Part shown: in pieces, positions 32,060-41,052 of the stretch | How positions within the stretch are numbered: the stretch's first letter is position 1 | Layout: the number at the start of each line of letters is the position of its first letter | Assembly (NCBI RefSeq): GCF_014652475.1 | Contig: NZ_BMYW01000002.1 | Span: 381,076 to 445,075, forward strand | Source of the DNA: Vogesella alkaliphila | Lineage (GTDB): Bacteria; Pseudomonadota; Gammaproteobacteria; Burkholderiales; Chromobacteriaceae | Length of the DNA stretch: 64,000 nucleotides | Reading direction: 5' to 3' | The notes under the pieces: model-generated | Database searches by the model: none | Seen by the model: the letters and a program-made list of their open reading frames with translations, nothing else | What the model was told of the DNA's origin: nothing | Made by a program: the position numbers and the translations under genes

Positions 32060-34075
32060 ATGTCCCTGCTGCAACTGAATCCGCCGCAACGCGCCGCCAT
32101 CATGTCGCTGGACGGCCCGCTGCTGGTACTGGCCGGCGCCGGCTCCGGCAAGACGCGGGTGATCACCCAGAAGATCGAGTACCTGATCCGCGAGGGCGGC
32201 TACGACGCGCGCAACATCGCCGCCATCACCTTCACCAACAAGGCGGCGCGCGAGATGCTGGAGCGCGTCGGCAAGCTGATGAGCAGCCGCGAGCTGAAGG
32301 GCATCACCGTGTCCACCTTCCACTCGCTGGGCATGCAATTGCTGCGCCAGGAGGCACCGCACCTGGGCTACAAGCCGCAGTTCTCCATCCTCGACAGCTA
32401 CGACGCCGCCAAGATCATCTCCGACGTGCTCAAGACCACGCACAAGGACGAGGTGCGCAAGGTGCAGAGCCGCATCTCGCTGTGGAAGAACGAGCTGCTC
32501 GGCCCCGACGCCGCCATCGTGCAGGCCGACAACGAGTTCGACCGCATCTGCGCGATGACCTACGCCAGCTACCAGGCCACGCTCACCGCCTACCAGGCGA
32601 TGGACTTCGACGACCTGATCCGCTTCCCGGTCGAGCTGTTCCTGGGCAACGCCGAGGTGCTGCAGAAGTGGCAGCACAAGCTGCGCTACCTGCTGATCGA
32701 CGAATACCAGGACACCAACACCTGCCAGTACCAGCTGGTGAAGCTGCTCACCGGCGCGCGCGGCATGTTCACCGCGGTGGGCGACGACGACCAGTCCATC
32801 TACGCCTGGCGCGGCGCCAATATGGAAAACCTGCGCCTGCTGCAGCACGACTTCCCAAAACTCAAGGTGATCAAGCTGGAGCAGAACTACCGCTCCACCG
32901 CGCGCATCCTGCGTGCGGCCAACTCGGTGATCGCCAACAACCCCAAGCTGTTCGAGAAGCAGCTGTGGAGCGAGCTGGGCCTGGGCGAACCCATCCACGT
33001 GGTGCAGTGCAAGGACGAGGAGCACGAGGCCGACGTGGTGGTGCAGCGCCTGCTGGCGCACAAGTTCGAGCACCGCACCGAGTTCAAGGACTACGCCATC
33101 CTCTACCGCGGCAACTACCAGGCGCGCATCTTCGAGCAGGCGCTGCGCAACCAGCGCATCCCCTACCAGATGGCCGGCGGGCAGAGCTTCTTCGACAAGC
33201 CGGAGATCAAGGACGTGCTGTCCTACCTGCGCCTGATCGCCAACCCCGACGACGACCCGGCCTTCATCCGCGCGCTGACCACACCCAAGCGCGGCGTCGG
33301 CGCCACCACGCTGGAGCGGCTCGGCGCCTGGGCCGGCCAGCGCGGCAACAGCCTGTTCGCCGCCGCGCACGAGGAAGGCTTCCAGCAGCAGGTCGGTGCC
33401 GCACAGCTGGCGCCGCTGCAGGACTTCTGCCGCTTCATCGTCAACCTGGAATACCGCGCCACGCGCGAACCGGCCGGCGAGCTGGTGATGGAGATGCTGA
33501 AGGCGGTCGGCTTCGAGGCCTGGCTGTACGACAGCGAGGACAGCCAGCGCGCCGCCGAGGTGAAGTGGAAAAACGTGATGGACCTGGTGGCGTGGCTGCA
33601 GAAGAAGGGCGAGGCCGATGGCAAGAACCTGATCGAGCTGTCGCAGACCATCGCACTGATTACCATGCTGGAAGGCCGCGACGAGGGCGAGGTCGACGCG
33701 GTGAAGATGTCGACCCTGCACGCATCGAAAGGGCTGGAATACCCGCACGTGTTCCTGATCGGCTGCGAGGAGGGCATCCTGCCGCACAGCGAATCGGTGG
33801 ACAACGGCATGGTGGAGGAAGAACGGCGGCTGATGTACGTCGGCATCACCCGCGCCCAGCGCAGCCTGACGCTGACCTACTGCGTGAAGCGCCGCCGCGC
33901 CGGCGAGTGGCTGTTCGTCGAGCCGTCGCGCTTCATCGGCGAGATCAACGGCGACGACATCCGCCACTTCGGCAAGCCCGGCGCCGAACCCATCGTCAGC
34001 AAGCGCGAGGGCAAGAGCAAGCTCGCCAGCCTGATGGCCAGCCTCGACAGCAAGGTGCAGAAGCCGGAGGAGTGA
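32060..34075 (+). CDS. rep: ATP-dependent DNA helicase Rep
   Basis: A 671-residue UvrD/Rep superfamily 1A helicase, a 3'-5' translocase that helps forks pass obstacles. Walker A GAGSGKT, motif Ia ITFTNKAAREM, motif II LLIDEYQDTN, motif III GDDDQSIYAWRGA, motif IV QNYRST, motif V TLHASKGLEYPHVFLIGCEE and motif VI VGITRAQRSL are all present. The length and N-terminus (LQLNPPQRAAI) suit Rep better than UvrD. One repeated-word copy (32915) lies in the coding frame. Confidence 0.95.
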   Translation: MSLLQLNPPQRAAIMSLDGPLLVLAGAGSGKTRVITQKIEYLIREGGYDARNIAAITFTNKAAREMLERVGKLMSSRELKGITVSTFHSLGMQLLRQEAPHLGYKPQFSILDSYDAAKIISDVLKTTHKDEVRKVQSRISLWKNELLGPDAAIVQADNEFDRICAMTYASYQATLTAYQAMDFDDLIRFPVELFLGNAEVLQKWQHKLRYLLIDEYQDTNTCQYQLVKLLTGARGMFTAVGDDDQSIYAWRGANMENLRLLQHDFPKLKVIKLEQNYRSTARILRAANSVIANNPKLFEKQLWSELGLGEPIHVVQCKDEEHEADVVVQRLLAHKFEHRTEFKDYAILYRGNYQARIFEQALRNQRIPYQMAGGQSFFDKPEIKDVLSYLRLIANPDDDPAFIRALTTPKRGVGATTLERLGAWAGQRGNSLFAAAHEEGFQQQVGAAQLAPLQDFCRFIVNLEYRATREPAGELVMEMLKAVGFEAWLYDSEDSQRAAEVKWKNVMDLVAWLQKKGEADGKNLIELSQTIALITMLEGRDEGEVDAVKMSTLHASKGLEYPHVFLIGCEEGILPHSESVDNGMVEEERRLMYVGITRAQRSLTLTYCVKRRRAGEWLFVEPSRFIGEINGDDIRHFGKPGAEPIVSKREGKSKLASLMASLDSKVQKPEE

Positions 34076-34110
34076 GTACGGCCTTGCGGCCAACCCTGGC
34101 CGCAATGAAA

Positions 34111-34138
34111 AACGCCGCGCAACAGCGCGGCGTTTTTT
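34111..34138. terminator. Bidirectional terminator between rep and the cytochrome c gene
   Basis: AACGCCGCGC and its complement form a 10-bp stem with an ACAA-type 4-base loop, with T runs on both strands. It serves both convergent genes. Confidence 0.93.
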
Positions 34139-34156
34139 CTGACGACAAGCAACGGC

Positions 34157-34894
34157 TTACTTGGCGGCGTTGGTCAGGTATTCCACGGCGGCCTTGAATT
34201 CGGCATCGGAACCGCTGTAGCCGCCCTTCGGTGGCATCGCGTTCAGGCCCTTGGTGGCGGACGCCACCAGACCGTCCAGGCCCTTGGCCAGACGTGGCGC
34301 CCAAGCAGCCTTGTCGCCGAACTTCGGTGCACCGGCCGCGCCGCTGTCGTGGCAGGCCATGCACACGCTGGCGTACACTTTCTTGCCCACGACCGCCGGA
34401 TCGGCAGCGGCACCGGCTTCGGCACCACCCACTGGCGGCTCGGTGAACTGGCCGCCGGCGGCGTTACCCATATAGGCCACCGCGCGCTTCAGCTCGTCGT
34501 CGGTCAGGTCGGCCGCGCCGCCCTTAGCCGGCATCGCGTTGAAGCCTTCCAGCGCGTGCTTGACCAGGGTATCCCAGCCCTGTGCCACGCGCGGGCCCCA
34601 GGCGCCGGCGTCGCCGAATTTCGGTGCGCCAGCCAGGCCGGCGCCGTGACAGGAGATGCAGATGCCGGTGTAAACCTGCTGGCCGGTGCGCATACCCGGA
34701 GGCGCGTCGCTGGCCACGGATTCGCCGATAGGCTTGAGGCGGGCGGCAACGGCTTCCTTGCTCATCACTTCCGCATTGACATCAAAACCGCTGGTGGCCA
34801 GTTTCGCCAGCAACCAGATACCCACCACGACCAGTACGACGATACCGAGCAAGATCGTGACGATCTGGCCTGGCGCTTTGGTTTCGTTACTCAT
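34157..34894 (-). CDS. Membrane-anchored diheme cytochrome c (c5 type)
   Basis: A 245-residue protein with one N-terminal anchor helix (IVTILLGIVVLVVVGIWLLA) and two homologous cytochrome c5-like domains, each with a CxxCH haem site (CISCH, CMACH) and a downstream Met ligand in NAMPAKGG or NAMPPKGG. Neisseria relatives carry electrons from the bc1 complex to terminal oxidases in the periplasm. The duplicated domain layout is clear. It is a single gene convergent with rep. Confidence 0.92.
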   Translation of the reverse strand: MSNETKAPGQIVTILLGIVVLVVVGIWLLAKLATSGFDVNAEVMSKEAVAARLKPIGESVASDAPPGMRTGQQVYTGICISCHGAGLAGAPKFGDAGAWGPRVAQGWDTLVKHALEGFNAMPAKGGAADLTDDELKRAVAYMGNAAGGQFTEPPVGGAEAGAAADPAVVGKKVYASVCMACHDSGAAGAPKFGDKAAWAPRLAKGLDGLVASATKGLNAMPPKGGYSGSDAEFKAAVEYLTNAAK

Positions 34895-35058
34895 TCCAGC
34901 CTCGCTGTAATAATGTCATTCAAAAATTGGGGAAATTATACGGAAAGCCCCCGCACAAGGCAAAGGCGCCAGGAACTTTCCGGAAATCCGTGAAACCGGC
35001 AGTCACGACTGGACGCTGGGCGCCGCTATGCGCTATGATCCGCCTGCTTTTTTGCGCA

Positions 35059-35135
35059 GCACCCGTAGCTCAGTTGGATAGAGTGTCAGTTTCCGAAGCT
35101 GAAGGTCAGTGGTTCGATCCCACTCGGGTGCGCCA
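35059..35135 (+). tRNA. tRNA-Arg (anticodon CCG)
   Basis: A 77-nt cloverleaf with encoded CCA: acceptor GCACCCG/CGGGTGC, anticodon loop TTCCGAA between TCAGT and GCTGA (anticodon CCG), and T arm GGTTCGATCCC. No clear terminator follows. Confidence 0.96.
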
Positions 35136-35387
35136 ATCCGCCGGATTATCCGGCATCCCGCCGCGGTGTTCTTTGCGGATTGTCAAAGCCGCCTCCTCGC
35201 TGTGCCCCTCCCCGGCGTCTGCCGAATTTATATACCCCGAGCATGTCCCGTGCGCGGTCATATCGCGCGATGTGTTGCAGCTACACACGCCGGCACGCGC
35301 GCCAGATGCCATCCTGCCGCAAATTCCTGCCCGGCGTGGCAAATCTCCGTAAGATGTCGCCTTCCCGAAGATCAGGCAGGAGATGTC

Positions 35388-36266
35388 ATGCAGTTGCAAG
35401 CCGTTACCGGCGCACTCGAACAGATCGTGTGCTACGACAAGACCGGTTATTCCCCCCTCGAACTCGCAGGTCAGCGTATCGGCTGTGTCAACGACATCTG
35501 GCGCGAACGCCTGCTGACGCAGGAGGCAGCGATCTTCCGCGAGGAAAACGGCGTGCTGAAGGCGCTGGACGACGAGCCGGACTTTGCCGCGCGCAGCGCC
35601 ACCCTCGCCGCCGCCGCGCTGCGCTGGCGCGACGCCGGCTGGCTCAACGGCTGGCGCGACGAGCAGTTCACCGCCTACTTCACCGACGGCACGCCGGCCT
35701 TCGCGATGGAACGCGCCGCGTTCCGTCCGCTGGGGCTGACCAGCCGCGCGGTGCACCTCAACGGCCTGCAGCGCATGGCCGACGGCGAGATCCGCATGTG
35801 GGTCGGCCGCCGCAGCCCGTTCAAGGACGTGGCGCCCAACCGCCTCGACAACCTGATGGGCGGTGGCATCGCCGCCGGCGAGAGCATCCAGATCGCGCTG
35901 GAGCGCGAAGGCTGGGAAGAGGCCGGCATCCCGCCGACGCGGCTGGAACTGCTGCCGCAGACCGCGCTCTTGCTGGCCGAGCGCCCGGTGCCGCGCGGCC
36001 TGCACCGCGAATGGCTTTACGTGTTCGACCTGTGGCTGAAGGAAGGCGAAATCCCGCAGAACCAGGACGGCGAAGTGGCCGAGCACGTGCTGATGCCGCT
36101 GGCGGAAGTGGAACAGCACCTGGTCAACGGCCAGTTCATGAGCGACGCCGCGCTGACCGCCATCGACTGCCTGGCACGGCTGGGTTACTGGGGCGACGAT
36201 ACCGCGCTGCACGCGCTGCTGGCCGGGGTGCGCGGCGTACCCGGCACCGACACCGCCGGCCGCTAA
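35388..36266 (+). CDS. Nudix hydrolase with DUF4743 N-terminal domain
   Basis: A 292-residue protein. The first roughly 120 residues match the DUF4743 domain seen at the N-terminus of fungal thiamine-pyrophosphokinase-like Tnr3 proteins, and a Nudix domain follows. The Nudix box is complete: GGIAAGES, seven residues, then REGWEEAGI. The ATG at 35388 follows GGCAGGAGA; the frame stays open upstream but shows no similarity there. Substrate is unknown; Tnr3-type Nudix enzymes act on damaged thiamine diphosphate forms, which is only a suggestion here. Confidence 0.85.
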   Translation: MQLQAVTGALEQIVCYDKTGYSPLELAGQRIGCVNDIWRERLLTQEAAIFREENGVLKALDDEPDFAARSATLAAAALRWRDAGWLNGWRDEQFTAYFTDGTPAFAMERAAFRPLGLTSRAVHLNGLQRMADGEIRMWVGRRSPFKDVAPNRLDNLMGGGIAAGESIQIALEREGWEEAGIPPTRLELLPQTALLLAERPVPRGLHREWLYVFDLWLKEGEIPQNQDGEVAEHVLMPLAEVEQHLVNGQFMSDAALTAIDCLARLGYWGDDTALHALLAGVRGVPGTDTAGR

Positions 36267-36275
36267 GCCGGCACC

Positions 36276-36306
36276 AAGGTTGGCCGCAACCGTTGCGGCC
36301 AAGCTT
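36276..36306 (+). terminator. Inverted pair of the repeated word after the Nudix gene
   Basis: AAGGTTGGCCGCAA and TTGCGGCCAAGCTT form a 14-bp stem with one mismatch and a 3-base loop. Only TTT-poor sequence follows, so termination would be weak. The second arm departs from the word at one position (CAAG for CAAC). Confidence 0.55.
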
Positions 36307-36375
36307 TGCCGCCTGCCGCGGCGGATGGATTTTTGCTACAGTGACCTTCTTTCCCCGTAGCCAAGCCGCCGCGTC

Positions 36376-37731
36376 ATGACCGCCTTTACCAGCTGCAACC
36401 CCGCCTCCGGCGAGGTGGTGTACACCCGCCCCGCCCTGTCCGCCGATTCCCTGCCGCCACAACTGGTCGCGCTGCGCCGCGCGCAGCACGCGTGGTCTCA
36501 CCTCGCGACCGCCGATCGCGCCGCGCGCCTGCTGCGGCTGGCCGACAGGCTGGCGGCCAGCCGTCATGCGCTGGCGGCCCTGGTGTCGCTGGAAGTGGGC
36601 AAGCTGGAGCGCGAATGCCTGGCCGAGATCGACAAGTCGGTGCAACTGATCCGCTACTACGCCGACCTCGCGCCGACGCTGCTGGCCAGCAAGGACATCG
36701 CCACCGGCGCCAGCAAGAGCGGCGTCGCCTTCGAGCCGCTGGGCATCGTGCTGGCGATCATGCCGTGGAACTACCCGGTGTGGCAGGTGCTGCGCTTCGC
36801 GGTGCCGGCGCTGATGGCCGGCAACGCCTGCCTGGTGAAGCCGGCGCCGTCGGTGCCGCAGTGCAGCGCGCTGCTGCTGGACATCGTGCACGCGGCCGGA
36901 CTGGACGTGCTGGACGTGGCGTGGATCGACCACGAGGCGGTCGACGACGCGATACGCGGCTGCGACGCGGTCGCCTTCACCGGCTCCACCACCACCGGGC
37001 GCCAGATCGCCGCCATGGCCGGCCGCCACCTGAAGAAAACCGTGCTGGAGCTGGGTGGCAGCAACCCCTTCATCGTGCTAGCCGACGCCGACGTCGAGGC
37101 CGCCGCCAGCGAGGCCGCGCACTCGCGCTTTCGCGACGCCGGCCAGAGCTGCAACGCCGCCAAGCGCATGATCGTGGTGCCGGAGATCGCCGACGCCTTC
37201 GTCGCCGCCTTTCTCGAACACGTCCGCGCGCTGGTGCCCGGCCATCCGGCCGACGCCGCCACCACGCTGGCGCCGCTGACCCGCGCCGACCTGCGCGAGG
37301 CGCTGCACGCGCAGGTGCTGGACGCGCAGGGCCACGGCGCGCAGCTGCTGGCCGGCGGCCTCATGCCGCACGGCGCCGGCTTCTACTACCCGGCCACGGT
37401 GCTGGACCACGTCAACAGCGCCTGCCGCATCTACCACGAGGAGGTGTTCGGCCCGGTGGCCAGCATCCTGCGTGCGGCCAACGTCGACGACGCCATCCGT
37501 CTGGCCAACGACACCCCGTTCGGCCTCGGCGCCACCATCTTCAGCGCCGACACCGAGCAGGCGTGGCGGCTGGGCCGCGAGATCGAGGCCGGCGCGGTGT
37601 TCATCAACCGCTACACCAGCTCCGACCTGCGCCTGCCCTTCGGCGGCGTCAAGGCCTCCGGCTACGGCCGCGAGCTGTCCGAATTCGGCCTCTACGAATT
37701 CGTCAACGTGAAGACCTACTGGCAAAAATAA
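36376..37731 (+). CDS. NAD(P)-dependent aldehyde dehydrogenase, succinate-semialdehyde type
   Basis: A 451-residue aldehyde dehydrogenase. The cofactor-site segment MPWNYPVWQ, catalytic Glu in LELGGSNPF and catalytic Cys in DAGQSCNAAKR are present. The C-terminal PFGGVKASGYGRELSEFG resembles the short (about 455-residue) succinate-semialdehyde dehydrogenases such as Sad/YneI. No GABA transaminase or transporter is nearby, so the physiological aldehyde is uncertain. Confidence 0.87.
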   Translation: MTAFTSCNPASGEVVYTRPALSADSLPPQLVALRRAQHAWSHLATADRAARLLRLADRLAASRHALAALVSLEVGKLERECLAEIDKSVQLIRYYADLAPTLLASKDIATGASKSGVAFEPLGIVLAIMPWNYPVWQVLRFAVPALMAGNACLVKPAPSVPQCSALLLDIVHAAGLDVLDVAWIDHEAVDDAIRGCDAVAFTGSTTTGRQIAAMAGRHLKKTVLELGGSNPFIVLADADVEAAASEAAHSRFRDAGQSCNAAKRMIVVPEIADAFVAAFLEHVRALVPGHPADAATTLAPLTRADLREALHAQVLDAQGHGAQLLAGGLMPHGAGFYYPATVLDHVNSACRIYHEEVFGPVASILRAANVDDAIRLANDTPFGLGATIFSADTEQAWRLGREIEAGAVFINRYTSSDLRLPFGGVKASGYGRELSEFGLYEFVNVKTYWQK

Positions 37732-37812
37732 GCCCCGTGGCGGCCGCGGCCTGCAACAAATTCGCCATGCGCCGGTCGCATAGTGCCTGTTGCCTTCATT
37801 CCGTGGACCGCC

Positions 37813-38445
37813 ATGCTGCCTCATCGCTCCCGCCCCGCCCGCACCCGCCGGGCGCGCGCGCTCCCTCCCCCGCTGTCGCACGCCACCCTGGGCGAGGCCG
37901 TCGGCCGCCACCCGCGCCAGCAGTTGCGCTGGCTCGGGCTGCTGGCGCTGCCGCTGCTGTTGCCGCTGACCGTGCCCGGCATGGCCACCAGCGTCGGCGC
38001 GCTGTGCCTGCTGCTGGCCGGCGGCCTGCTGCTGGCGCGACCGGTGGCACTGCCGGCATGGCTGGCGCAACGCCGCCTGCCGCCGGCGCTGGGCGAGCGC
38101 CTGCAAGGGCTGCTGGCCCGGCTCAACCAGCGCCTGCTGGCACGCAGCCGGCCGCGACTGTTGCGGCTCAGCTCGCCGCGCTACCGCCATCTCAATGGCG
38201 GCATGCTGGCGCTGGCCGGGCTGTCGATGATGGTGCCGGTGCCGGTGATCTCCTTCGACAACATGGTGCCCGCCGCCGCGGTAGCGCTGCTGGCGTGGGG
38301 ACTGCGGCTGCGCGACGGCGCGCTGCTGCTGGCCGGCTACGTCGTCACCGTGCTGGCGTGGGCCTACGTCGCGCTGCTGTGGTGGGCCGGCGCCGAAATC
38401 CTGGCCTGGGGCTACCGCCTGCTGCAGGGCGACTGGCTGGGTTAA
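37813..38445 (+). CDS. ExoD-family membrane protein
   Basis: A 210-residue integral membrane protein with the ExoD pattern: basic N-terminus, helix pairs around residues 40-75, a central RHLNGGMLALAGLSMMVPVP and hydrophobic C-terminal helices. Rhizobial ExoD affects exopolysaccharide production and alkaline tolerance; the molecular role is unknown. The ATG at 37813 was preferred to a GTG ten codons upstream. It is 80 bp after the aldehyde dehydrogenase and may not be functionally related to it. Confidence 0.75.
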   Translation: MLPHRSRPARTRRARALPPPLSHATLGEAVGRHPRQQLRWLGLLALPLLLPLTVPGMATSVGALCLLLAGGLLLARPVALPAWLAQRRLPPALGERLQGLLARLNQRLLARSRPRLLRLSSPRYRHLNGGMLALAGLSMMVPVPVISFDNMVPAAAVALLAWGLRLRDGALLLAGYVVTVLAWAYVALLWWAGAEILAWGYRLLQGDWLG

Positions 38446-38511
38446 GCCGCCGCTTGCGCGTATCATCAAGGGCTTGAGCGGGCCGCGCCCGTCTGGCACA
38501 GGATTTCCCCG

Positions 38512-39129
38512 ATGAACAGTCTCGTCCTCTACGGCAACCGTCTGTCCGGCCACAGCTACAAAATCAGGCTGGCGCTGGTGCTGGGCAAGGTCGCACACCA
38601 ATACCGCAACGTTGCGCTGTCCACGCCGCGCGCCGCGCGCCCGGCCGAATTCCGCGCCGCCAGCCGCTGGGACGAGGTGCCGGCACTGGTGGTCGACGGC
38701 GTGGCGATGGTGCAGTCCAACGCCATCCTGCAATGGCTAGCAGAGAGCCAGGGCGTGCTCGCCGGCCAGCCCGGCGAGCGCCAGGCGCTGCGCGAATGGC
38801 TGAGCTGGGAGAGCAACCGCATCGGCCTGTCGCTGCCCAATCTGCGCTATGCGCGCCGCTTCGAGTCGCAGCCGGCGGCAGTCGAAGCCTGGCTGGAACA
38901 GCGCTGCCGTGCCGACCTCGACGTGCTGGACGCGCAACTGGCGACGCAGGACTACCTGCTCGCCGGCGGCCTGTCGGTTGCCGACCTGTCGGCCAGCGCC
39001 TACCTGTGGTGGGCCGCCGACGCCGGCATCGACCTGCAAGCTTGGCCGCAGGTCGGCGCTTGGCTGGCGCGCATCGCCGCCCAGCCCGGCTGGCAGCATC
39101 CGGATGCGCTGATGGCGCCGGAGAACTGA
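38512..39129 (+). CDS. Glutathione S-transferase family protein
   Basis: A 205-residue protein with an N-terminal thioredoxin-like domain (LVLYGNRLSGHSYKIRLAL, then WDEVPALVVDG and the glutathione-site Ser of VQSNAILQWL) and an all-helical C-terminal domain ending in a LSVADLSASAYLWW segment. The active-site region carries SGHSYK, as in Ser/Cys-type bacterial GSTs. Its stop is 1 bp before the next gene's ATG. Confidence 0.87.
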   Translation: MNSLVLYGNRLSGHSYKIRLALVLGKVAHQYRNVALSTPRAARPAEFRAASRWDEVPALVVDGVAMVQSNAILQWLAESQGVLAGQPGERQALREWLSWESNRIGLSLPNLRYARRFESQPAAVEAWLEQRCRADLDVLDAQLATQDYLLAGGLSVADLSASAYLWWAADAGIDLQAWPQVGAWLARIAAQPGWQHPDALMAPEN

Positions 39130-39130
39130 C

Positions 39131-39463
39131 ATGAGCGCGCCGCAGCGCATCTGGCTGGCCCGCGCCGCGCCGGCCAAACCGGCGCTCGGCGCCGCCTGCA
39201 ACGGCTGCGGCGTGTGCTGCGCGGCCGCGCCCTGCCCGCTGTCGACCCTGCTGCTGCGCCACCGTGGCAGCGCCTGCCCGGCGCTGCACTGGCAGGCGGC
39301 GGCCGCGCGCTACCACTGCGGCCTGCTCGCCGCCCCCACCCACTACCTGCGCTGGCTGCCCGCCGTCGCCGTGCCGCTGTTCGCGCGACTGGCGCGACGC
39401 TATCTGGCGATCGGCGCCGGCTGCGACTCCGACACCAGCGCCGAACCGGAAACCACCCCATGA
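39131..39463 (+). CDS. Cys-rich small protein of unknown function (CNGCGVCC motif)
   Basis: A 110-residue protein. It carries a dense cysteine cluster CNGCGVCCAAAPCPL near residues 23-37, further cysteines (ACPALHW, YHCGLL) and one hydrophobic segment (LRWLPAVAVPLFARLARRYL). The pattern suggests an iron-sulfur or zinc site, as in YkgJ-type proteins, but the fit is loose. It lies between the GST (1 bp gap) and the FAD-linked oxidase (4-bp overlap, ATGA), so the three are probably one operon. A role as electron-transfer partner of the oxidase is a guess from position. Confidence 0.65.
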   Translation: MSAPQRIWLARAAPAKPALGAACNGCGVCCAAAPCPLSTLLLRHRGSACPALHWQAAAARYHCGLLAAPTHYLRWLPAVAVPLFARLARRYLAIGAGCDSDTSAEPETTP

Positions 39464-40842
39464 CCGATCTGCTTGCGCCACTGGCCGCCATTGTCGGCGC
39501 CGCCAACTTGCTGACCGCACCGCACGACATCGCGCCCTTCATTACCGATTACCGCGGCCGCTACCACGGGGCGCCACTGGCGGTGGCGCTGCCGGCCAGC
39601 CGCGACGAGGTGGCGGCGCTGGTGCGCTTCTGCGCCGCCCACCGCATCGCCATCGTGCCGCAGGGCGGCAACACCTCCACCTGCGGCGCGGCGACGCCGG
39701 ACGGCAGCGGCCGGCAGCTGCTGATCGCCTTTCGGCGCCTGAACCGCATCCGTGCCGTCGACGCGGCCAACCAGACCATCACCGTCGAGGCCGGCTGCAC
39801 GCTGGCGGCGGTGCAGGCGGCGGCGGCCGATGCCGGGCTGCTGTTCCCGCTGTCGCTGGCGAGCGAGGGCAGCTGCCAGATCGGCGGCAACCTGTCCACC
39901 AACGCCGGCGGCCTCGCCGTGCTGCGCTTCGGCACCATGCGCGAGCTGACGCTGGGGCTGGAGGTGGTGCTGCCGGACGGCCAGCTGCTGGACGCGCTGA
40001 CCGCGCTGCGCAAGGACACCAGCGGCCTGGACGTGAAGCAGCTGTTCATCGGCGCCGAGGGCCAGCTCGGGCTGATCACCGCCGCCACGCTGAAGCTGTT
40101 CCCGCAGCCCACCGCGCACGCCACCGCGCTGCTCGGCGTCGCCGGCGCCGACGAAGCCATCGCCACCCTCAACGCGCTGCAGGCGGCGTTCGGCGACCGG
40201 CTGACCAGCTTCGAGATGATGTCCGAGGTGTGCCAGCAGCTGGTCGACAAGTACCAGCCGGGCGCGCTGCCGTTCCGGGCGCCGTGGGCGCTGCTGGTCG
40301 AGCTGTCCGACAGCGGCGACAACACCAGCCTGCAGGAGCGGCTGCTGCAGTGGCTGGCCGCGCGCGGCCTCGGCGACGGCGTGCTGGCGCAGAACGACAG
40401 CGAACGCGCGCGGCTGTGGCAGCTGCGCGAACAGATGTCGGCGCTGCAAAAGCGCGACGGCCCCAGCATCAAGCACGACATCGGCGTGCCGACCTCGGCG
40501 ATCCCGGCCTTTCTCGACGCCTGCGGCACGGCGCTGCAGGCCGCCTTCCCCGGCGTGCGCATCGTCGCCTTCGGCCACGCCGGCGACGGCAACCTGCACT
40601 ACAACATCAGCCACACCCGCCCCGGCAATGCCGAGCTGTTTGCCGACGAGGACGCGGTCAACGCCATCGTCTACGAACAGGTCCACCGCCTGCGCGGCAC
40701 GCTGGCGGCCGAGCACGGCGTCGGCCAGCTCAAGGGCCACTGGCTGCAGCGCTACAAGGACCCGGCGGCGCTGGCGGTGATGCGCGCGGTGAAACAGGCA
40801 CTCGATCCGCAACACCTCATGAACCCGGGCAAGTGGCTGTAA
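39460..40842 (+). CDS. FAD-linked 2-hydroxyacid oxidase/dehydrogenase (GlcD/D-2-hydroxyglutarate type)
   Basis: A 460-residue VAO/PCMH flavoprotein. The FAD site shows IVPQGGNTSTCGAA and SEGSCQIGGNLSTNAGG. The C-terminal cap has the metal/substrate motif GHAGDGNLHYN and the final AAEHGVGQLKGHWLQRY plus LDPQHLMNPGKWL typical of D-lactate, glycolate and D-2-hydroxyglutarate dehydrogenases. The start overlaps the Cys-rich gene by 4 bp. The substrate cannot be assigned from sequence; D-2-hydroxyglutarate is the closest guess. Confidence 0.88.
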   Translation: MTDLLAPLAAIVGAANLLTAPHDIAPFITDYRGRYHGAPLAVALPASRDEVAALVRFCAAHRIAIVPQGGNTSTCGAATPDGSGRQLLIAFRRLNRIRAVDAANQTITVEAGCTLAAVQAAAADAGLLFPLSLASEGSCQIGGNLSTNAGGLAVLRFGTMRELTLGLEVVLPDGQLLDALTALRKDTSGLDVKQLFIGAEGQLGLITAATLKLFPQPTAHATALLGVAGADEAIATLNALQAAFGDRLTSFEMMSEVCQQLVDKYQPGALPFRAPWALLVELSDSGDNTSLQERLLQWLAARGLGDGVLAQNDSERARLWQLREQMSALQKRDGPSIKHDIGVPTSAIPAFLDACGTALQAAFPGVRIVAFGHAGDGNLHYNISHTRPGNAELFADEDAVNAIVYEQVHRLRGTLAAEHGVGQLKGHWLQRYKDPAALAVMRAVKQALDPQHLMNPGKWL

Positions 40843-40866
40843 CGCACCAGTCCCCGCCCTGAACGA

Positions 40867-40897
40867 TGCTGCCAACCTTGTCCCAAGGTTGGCAGCA
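40867..40897 (+). terminator. Inverted repeat of a variant word (TGCTGCCAACCTTG) after the FAD-oxidase gene
   Basis: A perfect 14-bp stem with a TCC loop. Both arms carry the same base change relative to the usual word (GCT for GCG, matched by AGC on the other arm), so pairing is kept. No T tract follows. It probably serves as a transcript end or a stabilising hairpin. Confidence 0.6.
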
Positions 40898-40980
40898 AGC
40901 GCATCGGTCATGCATTTGTATTTCTATAAAAAACAATGGCATGGCAATACAAAACCACCATAATCCGGCAACAAAAGCCC

Positions 40981-41007
40981 TCAAGAACACGCGCGCCGCG
41001 CCGATAA
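40981..41007 (+). promoter_or_regulatory. Sigma-28 (FliA)-type promoter of the flagellinolysin gene
   Basis: TCAAGAAC, 11 bases, then GCCGATAA. The -10 element equals the enterobacterial sigma-28 consensus exactly and the -35 element resembles TAAAGTTT, with the canonical spacing. It lies 46 bp upstream of the start codon. Confidence 0.75.
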
Positions 41008-41052
41008 GGGATCATCCCTTGCCACCCGCATCGTTCTGCGAGATCGCGCTTC

